From positions 1-36,666 of the forward strand of contig JASMCQ010000112.1 in NCBI GenBank assembly GCA_030753265.1: a stretch of 36,666 nucleotides of DNA, in the 5' to 3' direction. The notes under the pieces are model-generated. The model was given only the letters and a program-made list of their open reading frames with translations. It was not told where the DNA came from and did no database searches. The DNA comes from Dehalococcoidia bacterium (lineage in GTDB: Bacteria; Chloroflexota; Dehalococcoidia; UBA3495). A program made the translations under genes and the position numbers. This document shows positions 24,317 through 31,162 of this stretch, piece by piece (positions within the stretch are counted from its first letter, which is position 1; the number at the start of each line of letters is the position of its first letter).

Positions 24317-25393
24317 ATGGCAAAGCTAACCACCAAGACCTTCCAGGGGATGGACATCGACGAGTTCACCAACCTGGCCTTTCGGGAGGGCTGGAGCGAC
24401 GGGCTGCCGGTACTCCCCCCCACGGAGCAGCGGGTAGGCGCCATCCTCGCCTATCTGGAACGGGACCCTTCGGAGATTGTGGGCGTCATTCCTCCGGGTG
24501 AGGGCGTGGCCACGATTGAAGGGGTCGCCATCAACTGCGCCATGGCGGGGTGCAAGCCGGAGTACGTGCCCATCGTGATCGCGGCGATCCAGGCGATGCT
24601 CGCGGACGAGTTCGACTTGGCCCAGGTCCAGACCAGCGCGGTGGGCGCGGTACCCTGCGCCATCATATCCGGTCCCGTGGTCAAGCAACTTGGTTTCAAC
24701 TACGACCGGGGAGCGGTCTCGGGGGACGGCAGCCGGGCCAACGGCACCATCGGCCGGGCCATCGCGCTGGTCCTGTGGAACCACGGCCGGGCGCGGGGCG
24801 GGCGGCTGTCCCACGCCACCTTCGGCCACCTGGGGAAGTATTGCTATCTGCTGGCGGAACGCCCGCCGGACGACGGCAACCCCTGGGAGCAGTTTCACGT
24901 CACGGCGGCGGACCTCGATCCCGAAGACAGCGCCATCACCATGTTCCCCGGCGGAAGCCACGAGCAGTTCCCCACCTACTCCGGTCTCGACCAGTCACTG
25001 GATGAGGTGGTGGGTGCTTTCGCCCGGGGCTTCGACCGTTTGGGACACATGCATACGGCCTCCCAAAAGCTGTTCGCCGTGAACCCTCTGGCGGCCCAAC
25101 TGTTCGCCGAGGCCGGCTGGAGCAAGACCCAGCTGCGGGACGCCATGATCGAGCAGGCCCGGCGCTCGGTCCGCGACTTGAAACAGACCGGCGGAAGCGG
25201 CGCCACGTCCTACTGGTGGGCCGGCCTGGTGGACCTCGATGACGACGATGCCCTGGTGCCCGCCGTGCCAACCCCGGAGCACCTTCGCATCCTGGTAAGC
25301 GGCGGATGGCCGTCCCCCAGCAGCAACTGCCTCTTCATAACCAGCGCCCATGGCGCGATGGTAACCCGTAAGATCGACTGGCAGTGGCGGTAA
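24317..25393 (+). CDS. Cassette protein B, copy 1: paralogue of protein A
   Basis: A 358-residue protein, clearly paralogous to protein A. Shared blocks are WSDGLPVLPPTE, GVATIEGVAINCAMAGCKPEYVP (with C-x4-C), CAIISGPVVKQLG, NGTIGRAIALVLWN and ERPPDDGNPWEQFHV. The C-terminal third differs, with a longer insert including GFDRLGHMHTAS and SYWWAGLVDLDDDD, and ends HGAMVTRKIDWQW. The start ATG is 7 bases after the stop of protein A, and GGGAG at the end of gene A serves as ribosome binding site. The paired, unequal paralogues suggest an obligate A/B heteromer. Function is unknown. The copy at 27656 has the same length. Confidence 0.85.
   Translation: MAKLTTKTFQGMDIDEFTNLAFREGWSDGLPVLPPTEQRVGAILAYLERDPSEIVGVIPPGEGVATIEGVAINCAMAGCKPEYVPIVIAAIQAMLADEFDLAQVQTSAVGAVPCAIISGPVVKQLGFNYDRGAVSGDGSRANGTIGRAIALVLWNHGRARGGRLSHATFGHLGKYCYLLAERPPDDGNPWEQFHVTAADLDPEDSAITMFPGGSHEQFPTYSGLDQSLDEVVGAFARGFDRLGHMHTASQKLFAVNPLAAQLFAEAGWSKTQLRDAMIEQARRSVRDLKQTGGSGATSYWWAGLVDLDDDDALVPAVPTPEHLRILVSGGWPSPSSNCLFITSAHGAMVTRKIDWQWR
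24884..24934 (+). repeat. 51-base tract identical to part of cassette gene A copy 2
   Basis: Bases 24884-24934 in gene B copy 1 equal bases 27174-27224 in gene A copy 2, encoding EQFHVTAADLDPEDSA. Gene A copy 1 and gene B copy 2 differ here, so the two non-orthologous genes share sequence that their closer relatives do not. Confidence 0.75.
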
Positions 25394-25437
25394 CCAGATC
25401 ATTATCAATGGTGAAACCGGTTTAAGGGAGATGATTC

Positions 25438-26124
25438 ATGTATCAGACCATTAGTCAGGCCACTCTCAAAGCGTTGTCCGTGATCGATGGCCCAAGCATT
25501 TGTAACGCCATCGAAGGGTTCAATGTCCGGCCCAAGAACCATGGATTCATGCTGCCGGAGATCAGGTCTATCTTCAGCGATCTACCCCCGGTGATCGGGT
25601 ATGCGGTTACCGGCGTTATCAGCGCGGTCCGGCAGGAAGGGCACAACGTTTCCAGAAACGATTGGTTCGACCTGATAGCGTCGGTCCCCGAGCCAAGGTT
25701 CATCGTTCTCCACGATATCGACAATCCTCCCCTTGGCGCCTTTTGGGGCGAAGTCCAGGGCAATATTCACAAGGCGCTGGGAGCGGTGTGCGTCGCCACC
25801 GACGGCACGGTGCGAGACTTGGACGAAGTGCACGACCTGGGTTTTCAGTTCTTCGCCAAAGATGTTTCAGTGTCTCACGCCTACGTGCACCTGGTGGATA
25901 TCGGCATCCCCGTCACGGTCGGCGGACTCACGGTTTCCACCGGAGACCTGCTGCTCGGTGACAAGCATGGGGTTACTTCAATTCCGTTCGAGATAGCCGA
26001 CAAGATTCCGGACATGGTGAGCACCATAGCCGATTTCGAGCGTAAGACAATCGAAGTGTGCCAATCCGGCGCCTTCACCCTCGAAAAACTGAAGGAAGTT
26101 GGGAAGATTCCGAGGCCCTACTAG
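25438..26124 (+). CDS. RraA-like family protein (4-hydroxy-4-methyl-2-oxoglutarate aldolase fold)
   Basis: A 228-residue member of the RraA/HMG-aldolase fold (PF03737). The signature is WGEVQGNIHKALGAVCVATDGTVRD, with DG (122-123) followed by Arg126 and Asp127, the residues that bind metal and oxaloacetate/pyruvate enolate in aldolase members. SIFSDLPPVIGYAVTG and GDLLLGDKHGVTSIP are other family blocks. Some relatives instead regulate RNase E or act as decarboxylases or lyases; enzymatic use is more likely in this context. ATG 25438 follows AAGGGAGATG. It sits between the two A/B cassettes on the same strand, 44 bases after gene B copy 1, so it probably belongs to the same pathway. The protein is cytosolic and probably trimeric, as in the family. 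Confidence 0.88.
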   Translation: MYQTISQATLKALSVIDGPSICNAIEGFNVRPKNHGFMLPEIRSIFSDLPPVIGYAVTGVISAVRQEGHNVSRNDWFDLIASVPEPRFIVLHDIDNPPLGAFWGEVQGNIHKALGAVCVATDGTVRDLDEVHDLGFQFFAKDVSVSHAYVHLVDIGIPVTVGGLTVSTGDLLLGDKHGVTSIPFEIADKIPDMVSTIADFERKTIEVCQSGAFTLEKLKEVGKIPRPY

Positions 26125-26127
26125 CGG

Positions 26128-26246
26128 TCAGTCAACCTCGTTTTGGCAGGATGTCATTCTAAAGAGCGCAGCGACAAGAATCTCAGCGTAACAACGAGAT
26201 TCTTCGCTTCGCTCTGAATGACAACCATCAGCAATAGGTTGACTGA
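26128..26246. repeat. MITE-like element with 11-bp terminal inverted repeats
   Basis: TCAGTCAACCT (26128-26138) and AGGTTGACTGA (26236-26246) are exact inverted repeats bounding 119 bases. Inside is a second imperfect palindrome (GTCATTCTAAAGAGCG... and ...CGCTCTGAATGAC) plus AGAATCTC / GAGATTCT. No coding capacity. This looks like a small non-autonomous mobile or palindromic element inserted just after the RraA stop codon; CTAG lies near both ends. Confidence 0.6.
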
Positions 26247-26270
26247 GTACTAGCCTACTGGGTTGCATTT

Positions 26271-26408
26271 GGCTTGATACACGGCCCGTCACCGATGGAT
26301 TGATAACCGGCCCGTAACCTCGATCGGCTTGATACCCAGTCCGTCATCCCGGCGAAGGCCGGGATCCAGCCAACGCTTCTCTGGATTCCGGCCTTCGCCG
26401 GGATGACG
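26271..26408 (+). repeat. REP-like palindromic repeat, family 1 (copy 3, fullest)
   Basis: GGCTTGATACACGGCCCGTC and two further degenerate copies of the GATAACCGGCCCGT lead precede the core CCGTCATCCCGGCGAAGG, then ATCCAGCCAACGCTTCTC, and the inverted arm GGATTCCGGCCTTCGCCGGG with ATGACG. It shows that the complete unit has two facing arms, as at 34505-34588. Confidence 0.75.
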
Positions 26409-26540
26409 ATCTTGGCAAGGGGATGCCGCCCAATCCCGCGGAGATGATGCTCTTTGCCCGGCAGCACTCTCGCCGCCACTTTCAACCGGCCCGGTGCAAA
26501 CGGTGTTGGCGGGCTCGTGTTGAGATTGATATTTTCCGCT

Positions 26541-26564
26541 CGTGGTGAGCTTGTCGAACCACGG
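26541..26564. repeat. Short dispersed repeat (TTGTCGAACCAC type)
   Basis: CGTGGTGAGCTTGTCGAACC then ACGG. The reverse-complement form is at 28906-28931, and related sequences bound the minisatellite at 14517-14720. It is 40 bases before the second cassette. Confidence 0.6.
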
Positions 26565-26603
26565 CAATAAAGTTACCGGATAGGCTCCACAAGGAGGGGA
26601 CCC

Positions 26604-27650
26604 ATGGCCGCGACTCTCGTGTCGAATACCTATGAACCGATGGACGTCGACGAGTTCACCGATCTGGCCTACAGCAAAGGGTGGACCGACGGCTTGCCGG
26701 TGTTCCCTCCCACCGAGAAGGCGGTGACCGCGATGATCGACTATCTGGGGAAAGACCCCGGGGAGGTGGTCGGGGTCCTCTCCCCCGCCGAGGGCATCGC
26801 CACCATCGAAAAGATCGCCATCAATTGCGCCATGGCCGGGTGCAAGCCGGAGTACGTCCCGGTGGTGATCACGGCGATCCAGGCGATGCTGGCGGAAGAG
26901 TTCGAACTCATGCGGGTCAATAGCACCACGGGCGGCCCCGCACCCGCCGCCATCATCTCCGGCCCGGTGGTCAAGGAGCTTGGTATGCACTACGGTGAAG
27001 GCGCCGTGGCCGGAAGCGGCAACCGGGTGAACGCGTCGATTGGCCGGGCCATCCGGCTGGTGCTGTGGAATATCGCCCAGTCCCGTCCCGGTGCGCTGTC
27101 AGCTTCGACCTTCGGCCATATCGGGCGCATCTCCTACGTGATGGCGGAGCGGCCCCCGGACGACGGCAACCCGTGGGAGCAGTTTCACGTCACGGCGGCG
27201 GACCTCGATCCCGAAGACAGCGCCGTCACCATGTATCCCTCCCGCACCCAGGACCAAATCAGCGCCGGGGTCGGCGGCAACTCGCTGGCCGACAAGGTGG
27301 ACGTCCTGGCCGACTCCATCACCCTGGGGAGCTTCCAGAAGATGTTGGTGCTGAACCCCCACATCGCCAACGCCTTCGCCGAAGCTGGATGGAGCAAGCA
27401 GGACTTCCGCGACGCGATCATGGAGCGGGCCAACCCCTGGTTCCGAGCCGTCACCACGGAGACCCTCCACGAACGGAAGGACTATACCGGCCAGCTTACG
27501 ATGCCCAGCGCAACGGGGCCTAGGCCGGTCCGGGAGGAACTCCACGTCCTGGTCACGGGCGGCTGGTCGGCGTCCCCCGGCTACTGTCTCCGCCTGGTGA
27601 CCGCCCACGGCCAACAGGCGACTCGCAAGATTGAATGGAAGTGGGAGTAG
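26604..27650 (+). CDS. Cassette protein A, copy 2
   Basis: A 348-residue protein aligning without gaps, and with most residues identical, to the product of 23263. It keeps WTDGLPVFPPTEKAV, NCAMAGCKPEYVPVVI with the C-x4-C pair, SGPVVKELG, ASIGRAIRLVLWN and ERPPDDGNPWEQFHV. The leader AAGGAGGGGACCC before ATG is almost the same as that of copy 1, so the duplicated unit includes the ribosome binding site. One internal 51-base tract (27174-27224) is identical to gene B copy 1 rather than to gene A copy 1, suggesting gene conversion. Gene B copy 2 starts 5 bases after its stop. Function unknown. Confidence 0.85.
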   Translation: MAATLVSNTYEPMDVDEFTDLAYSKGWTDGLPVFPPTEKAVTAMIDYLGKDPGEVVGVLSPAEGIATIEKIAINCAMAGCKPEYVPVVITAIQAMLAEEFELMRVNSTTGGPAPAAIISGPVVKELGMHYGEGAVAGSGNRVNASIGRAIRLVLWNIAQSRPGALSASTFGHIGRISYVMAERPPDDGNPWEQFHVTAADLDPEDSAVTMYPSRTQDQISAGVGGNSLADKVDVLADSITLGSFQKMLVLNPHIANAFAEAGWSKQDFRDAIMERANPWFRAVTTETLHERKDYTGQLTMPSATGPRPVREELHVLVTGGWSASPGYCLRLVTAHGQQATRKIEWKWE

Positions 27651-27655
27651 GTATC

Positions 27656-28732
27656 ATGGCAAAGCTAACCACGAAAACCTTCCAGGGAATGGATATCGAT
27701 GATTTCGCCAACCTGGCGTACCAGGAGGGGTGGAGCGACGGGCTGCCGGTGCTCCCGCCAACAGAGAAGCGGGTTGGCGAAATCCTCAACTATGTGGGAC
27801 GCGACTCCTCGGAAGTTGTGGGCGTCATCACCCCGGGCGAGGGCGTGGCCACCATGGAGGAGGTCGCCCTCAACTGCGCCATGGCGGGGTGCAAGCCGGA
27901 GTACGTGCCCATTGTGATCGCGGCGGTCCAGGCGATGCTGGCGGACGAGTTTCAACTGAGCCAGGTTCAGACCAGTGCCGCGGGGGCCGTGCCCTGCGCC
28001 ATAATCTCCGGCCCGGTCGTCAAGCATTTGGGCCTCAACTACGACCGGGGAGCGGCCTCCGGCGACGGCACTCGGGTCAACGGCACCATCGGCAGGGCCA
28101 TCGCCCTGATCCTGTGGAACTGCGGCTTGGGCCGGGCCGAGCGCCTCTCCCACGCCACCTTCGGCCATCTGGGGAAGTATTGCTTCCTCCTGGCGGAACG
28201 GCCACCCGATGACGGCAACCCGTGGGAGCAGTTCCACGTCAGCGAGGCCGGCCTTAAGCCGGAGGATAGCGCCATCACCATGTTCCCCGCCGGAAGACAC
28301 GAGCAGATCGGTACCGGCGCCGGTCTGCAGCAATCGTTGGACGACCTGGTCACCAGGTTCGCCCGTGGCTTCGACCGCCTGGGCCACATGCATGAGGATA
28401 CGCACAAACTGTCGGTGATGAACCCGCTGGCGTCCCAGGTGTTCGCCGACGCCGGCTGGAGCAAGAAGCAAGTGCGGGACGCCATGATCGAGAAGGCCCA
28501 GCGCACAGTCCGCGATTTGAAAAAGACCGGCGGGAGCGCCACCAAATCCTACTGGTGGGCGGACCTGGTGGACTTCGATAACGACGACGCCCTGATCCCG
28601 GCGATAACGTCCCCCGAGTTCCTCAGCATCCTGGTCAGCGGCGGCTGGCCTTCACCCGGCGCCAACTGCCTGTTTATCGACAGCGCCCACGGCGCCATGG
28701 TAACCAGGAAGATCGACTGGCAGTGGCAGTAG
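27656..28732 (+). CDS. Cassette protein B, copy 2
   Basis: A 358-residue protein, the counterpart of 24317, with the same start (MAKLTTKTFQGMDID), WSDGLPVLPPTEKR, NCAMAGCKPEYVPIVI (C-x4-C), CAIISGPVVKHLG, NGTIGRAIALILWN, ERPPDDGNPWEQFHV, GFDRLGHMHEDT, SYWWADLVDFDNDD and a final HGAMVTRKIDWQW. The start at 27656 is 5 bases after the stop of gene A copy 2, with GGGAG as ribosome binding site; a reading from 27635 would overlap gene A and lacks similarity to copy 1. The conserved A-B spacing in both cassettes supports joint function. Function unknown. Confidence 0.85.
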   Translation: MAKLTTKTFQGMDIDDFANLAYQEGWSDGLPVLPPTEKRVGEILNYVGRDSSEVVGVITPGEGVATMEEVALNCAMAGCKPEYVPIVIAAVQAMLADEFQLSQVQTSAAGAVPCAIISGPVVKHLGLNYDRGAASGDGTRVNGTIGRAIALILWNCGLGRAERLSHATFGHLGKYCFLLAERPPDDGNPWEQFHVSEAGLKPEDSAITMFPAGRHEQIGTGAGLQQSLDDLVTRFARGFDRLGHMHEDTHKLSVMNPLASQVFADAGWSKKQVRDAMIEKAQRTVRDLKKTGGSATKSYWWADLVDFDNDDALIPAITSPEFLSILVSGGWPSPGANCLFIDSAHGAMVTRKIDWQWQ

Positions 28733-28745
28733 GGATCCGGAATAT

Positions 28746-28870
28746 GTCACCCCGAGTGAAGCGAGGGGTCTGGGGTGGTGGGTCCGGGCTGCCAAGGACG
28801 AGCCCCACAGCAGATTCCTCGTCGCTTCGCTCCTCGGAATGACGGTGCTGCTTCGCTCCTTGGAGTGACG
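28746..28870. repeat. Palindromic intergenic repeat, family 3
   Basis: GTCACCCCGAGTGAAGCGAG, then GGGTCTGGGG, a spacer, CAGATTCCTCGTCGCTTCG with CTCCTCGGAATGACGG, and a second partial arm GCTTCGCTCCTTGGAGTGAC. The GTCAyyCCGAG / CTCGGAATGAC ends are complementary; the interior of the element at 26128-26246 has the same GTCATTC...GAATGAC layout. Confidence 0.6.
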
Positions 28871-28905
28871 GTCTTAAGGCAAAGCACCTTCGAAGAGCGG
28901 GGGCT

Positions 28906-28931
28906 GGTGGTTCGACAAGCTCACCACGAAG
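28906..28931. repeat. Short dispersed repeat (TTCGACAAGC type)
   Basis: GGTGGTTCGACAAGCTCACC then ACGAA, the reverse complement of the element at 26541-26564 and related to the ends of the minisatellite. Confidence 0.6.
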
Positions 28932-29193
28932 GGTATTGGAAGCGCCGGCTACCGGGGAAGACAGGTACAGGCGCCCCAAGCGAGCTTGAAACTCAGGCGC
29001 CAATGCTGAGTTCCCTCGGCGGGTCTTTGGCGTAAGAATAAGGCTGAGACCAAGAATATGGTGCTCAGCCTTATCGCGCGTCATCTCCGGGCTTCTATCG
29101 ATGCCCCGCTGAACGTGGGCGCCGCGAGGCTCCAAAATGTGGACCCGGTCCCGGTGATCTGCTTGGATGGCGTTGGGACCGGACGGCCGCGCT

Positions 29194-29619
29194 CTAGCCT
29201 CCCGGCCCCCACTTCTTCCCAACCTCGTCCGGTTTCTTCATCTGGTAGGTGCGCATCCTCTCCAGCAGACGCCCGTCTTCGTCAACGGCGGTGGCTTCAA
29301 TGACCAGGTAGGGCTTATCGCGCCGCGAGTACTTGTCGGCGATTCGGCCGGTAACCTTGATGGTCTTGCCCGGAACGGGCGGGTTGTGGAACTCGACTTC
29401 GGACCCGGCATTAACCGAGCCGGTGGCGTCGGTGTATACCATGTGGAAGGCGACGCCGTCGTGCTTGACTGCAATGGTGGGGTACCGCGCGTCGGGATCA
29501 TCGACCGCTTTTCGGAAGTTGTCCAGGGTCTCTTGACTCAAAACGTACTCGTAAGACCCCAACTCCTCGCCAATTTCCGCTGTTTGGTAGTCGAACTGTT
29601 TCAACTGCTCATCGGCCAT
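29194..29619 (-). CDS. MaoC-like hot-dog protein (FAS1-type dehydratase N-terminal domain)
   Basis: A 141-residue hot-dog-fold protein. TAEIGEELGSYEYVLSQETLDNFRKAVDDPDARYPTIAV-type N-terminus, then KHDGVAFHMVYTDATGSVNAGSEVEFHNPPVPGKTI and a C-terminal strand LVIEATAVDEDGRLLERMRTYQM fit the MaoC dehydratase N-terminal family (PF13452). I see no D-x4-H, so it is probably a structural half that needs a partner; none is adjacent, though 11599 encodes a catalytic MaoC. Start ATG 29619 is chosen because GGGAGGTG lies upstream; the frame is open to 29649. No close same-strand neighbours. Confidence 0.78.
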   Translation of the reverse strand: MADEQLKQFDYQTAEIGEELGSYEYVLSQETLDNFRKAVDDPDARYPTIAVKHDGVAFHMVYTDATGSVNAGSEVEFHNPPVPGKTIKVTGRIADKYSRRDKPYLVIEATAVDEDGRLLERMRTYQMKKPDEVGKKWGPGG

Positions 29620-29899
29620 GCGCCTACACCTCCCTCGTGCCGGGTTCAAATCTACCTATACCATACACCTTCGAGGCAGTCAACATAAGGCGGGGCCCGT
29701 CAAGCGGCTGGCGGCACGCCGGCCCTGAGGGTCCCTCAATCGGGCGCTGCCAAACCCGTCGGGTGAATACGGCCGGCCGGAGCATCGAGTTCGCCCTGGG
29801 TCTCGATTTCTATCGCATCCGTGGCGTCCCGGCCAAGCTATCCTCCTGTGATGGCGTTCGCACCAATTTCCACCCCGGGTCGTTCAGTAGCTCCACTCA

Positions 29900-29928
29900 T
29901 CGTGGCATCCGGCGGAGAGGGCTATAAT
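29900..29928 (+). promoter_or_regulatory. Candidate promoter for the receiver/ATPase gene
   Basis: A perfect -10 box TATAAT (29923-29928) lies 46 bases before the ATG at 29975. The best -35 at 17-base spacing is TCGTGG (29900-29905), which is weak, so activation or an extended element may be needed. Confidence 0.5.
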
Positions 29929-29974
29929 ACACCCAGCCAAAGGATACGTGCCGGCATGAAAGCCGGGGGGCGCT

Positions 29975-31084
29975 ATGGCCAAAATTGTTGTGGTTGACGA
30001 TGACCGAGGCCGGGATGTGCTCGATCTGGTCCTCGTCGGAGAGGGCCACCAGGTGCTCGGAACTTGCGATGGGGCCGCCGCTCACGATCTGGTCGCGCGG
30101 GAAAAGCCGAACCTGGTCGTGCTGACCATCATGGCGCCGAACATCAACGGCCTGGAGGTGCTTCAGGGGCTGAAAGCCGACCAGGAAACCCGGTCAATTC
30201 CGGTGATTATCCTCAACGAGGAGGATGGGGTCCAAGACGCGGAGCGCGCCGTCAGGGGCGGCGCCCTGGACTACGTAATCAAGCCCTGGCCCCCGGGCCG
30301 GCTGGAAGACCGCATCCGGATCGCGTTGACCCGCTCGGGCGCCGCTATTCCTACCGGCAACGACCTTATCGACCGGGCGATGATGGGCGGAATCACCATG
30401 GGCAATCTGACCCAGGTGGATGGCGCAGCCGGCAGTGGCAAGAGTGTCATCTGCCAGCACTTGGCTTACGGGGCTCTGCTAGTGGAGCAGCGGGTGGCCT
30501 ACTATGTCCAGGGGGTTACCTCCGGCGAGCTGACGGACCGGATGGGTACGCTGGGCCTGGACATCTCCCCCAGCATGGAAGATGGCGAGTTCTCGATCTA
30601 TTCACTGGATGAGTTCGCCGGGGATGATGGAGAGGCCGCGTCGGCGCTGGACCGGCTGAGAAAGCACATGGAAACTGTTTTCGCCAACGTGGATATCATT
30701 GTCCTCGATGGCCTCACCGGCCTGGTCAACGGAGCGGGGACCGTCCCGAGCGCGAGCTTCTTCACCGAATGCAGATTCTTTTGCTCGCCGAAGACGGCGG
30801 TAATCATATCCCTGGATGCCACACACGTGGATCCGTCGGTTTTGGGCCACCTGGAAGAAATGGCCGGCAATCACGTGAGTTTGCAAGTTGGGAGCTTCGC
30901 CGACGGTGCGGAGAACAAGGCCATGAGCAAAATGCTGACGATCAAGGTGAAAGGCACCACCCTGCGCACGAACAGCATCATCTGTTTCGCGGTGGACCCG
31001 GAGCTGGCCAGGAGCATGGACATGAGCCTCAAGGTGCTGCCGGAGGCCGGTTTTAGACCCGGTTCCAGCTCAATCTCCCGGTGA
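29975..31084 (+). CDS. Degenerate receiver domain fused to a FlaH/KaiC-like RecA-fold ATPase
   Basis: A 369-residue protein. Residues 1-118 are a CheY-like receiver with the acidic pocket (VVVDDD, 8-10) and Lys103 (VIKPW), but the phospho-acceptor Asp is Thr51 (VVLTIMAPNINGLEVL) and the switch Thr/Ser is Asn81, so phosphorylation in the normal way is unlikely. Residues 125-365 are a RecA/KaiC-type ATPase: Walker A GAAGSGKS (150-157), QHLAYGALL, Walker B DIIVLD (240-245). The combination LAYGALL...YYVQGVTSGEL...LGLDIS is especially like archaellum FlaH/ArlH. No other archaellum or pilus gene is nearby. A TATAAT box is upstream; the gene appears monocistronic and converges on the MFS gene. It could regulate motility, a pilus or a clock-like process; the family call is good, the role is open. 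Confidence 0.85.
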   Translation: MAKIVVVDDDRGRDVLDLVLVGEGHQVLGTCDGAAAHDLVAREKPNLVVLTIMAPNINGLEVLQGLKADQETRSIPVIILNEEDGVQDAERAVRGGALDYVIKPWPPGRLEDRIRIALTRSGAAIPTGNDLIDRAMMGGITMGNLTQVDGAAGSGKSVICQHLAYGALLVEQRVAYYVQGVTSGELTDRMGTLGLDISPSMEDGEFSIYSLDEFAGDDGEAASALDRLRKHMETVFANVDIIVLDGLTGLVNGAGTVPSASFFTECRFFCSPKTAVIISLDATHVDPSVLGHLEEMAGNHVSLQVGSFADGAENKAMSKMLTIKVKGTTLRTNSIICFAVDPELARSMDMSLKVLPEAGFRPGSSSISR

Positions 31085-31162
31085 CGCCCATGGTTCTTGG
31101 AGCCAGAGAAGGGGTCCGCGCTCCCAGAAATCAGCCAGGCACTTTGAAGGGTGAGGGCGACC

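Larger units (their letters stand above)
26125..26603. other. Repeat-filled intergenic region between RraA gene and second cassette
   Basis: About 480 bases contain three repeats listed separately (MITE-like element, family 1 REP, and a TTCGACAAGC-type end). No coding frame is supported. The last 30 bases, with AAGGAGGGGACCC, resemble the leader of cassette copy 1. Confidence 0.45.
28733..29193. other. Intergenic region between convergent genes with repeats, no gene
   Basis: About 460 bases after cassette copy 2. It holds two repeats (28746-28870 and 28906-28931). The remainder to 29193 shows no coding frame, RNA gene or clear terminator. Confidence 0.4.

Noticed and set aside
29636..29660. 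tRNA T-arm-like sequence (GGGTTCAAATC)
   Set aside because: The flanking bases do not form a T-stem, and no acceptor, D or anticodon arms are found.
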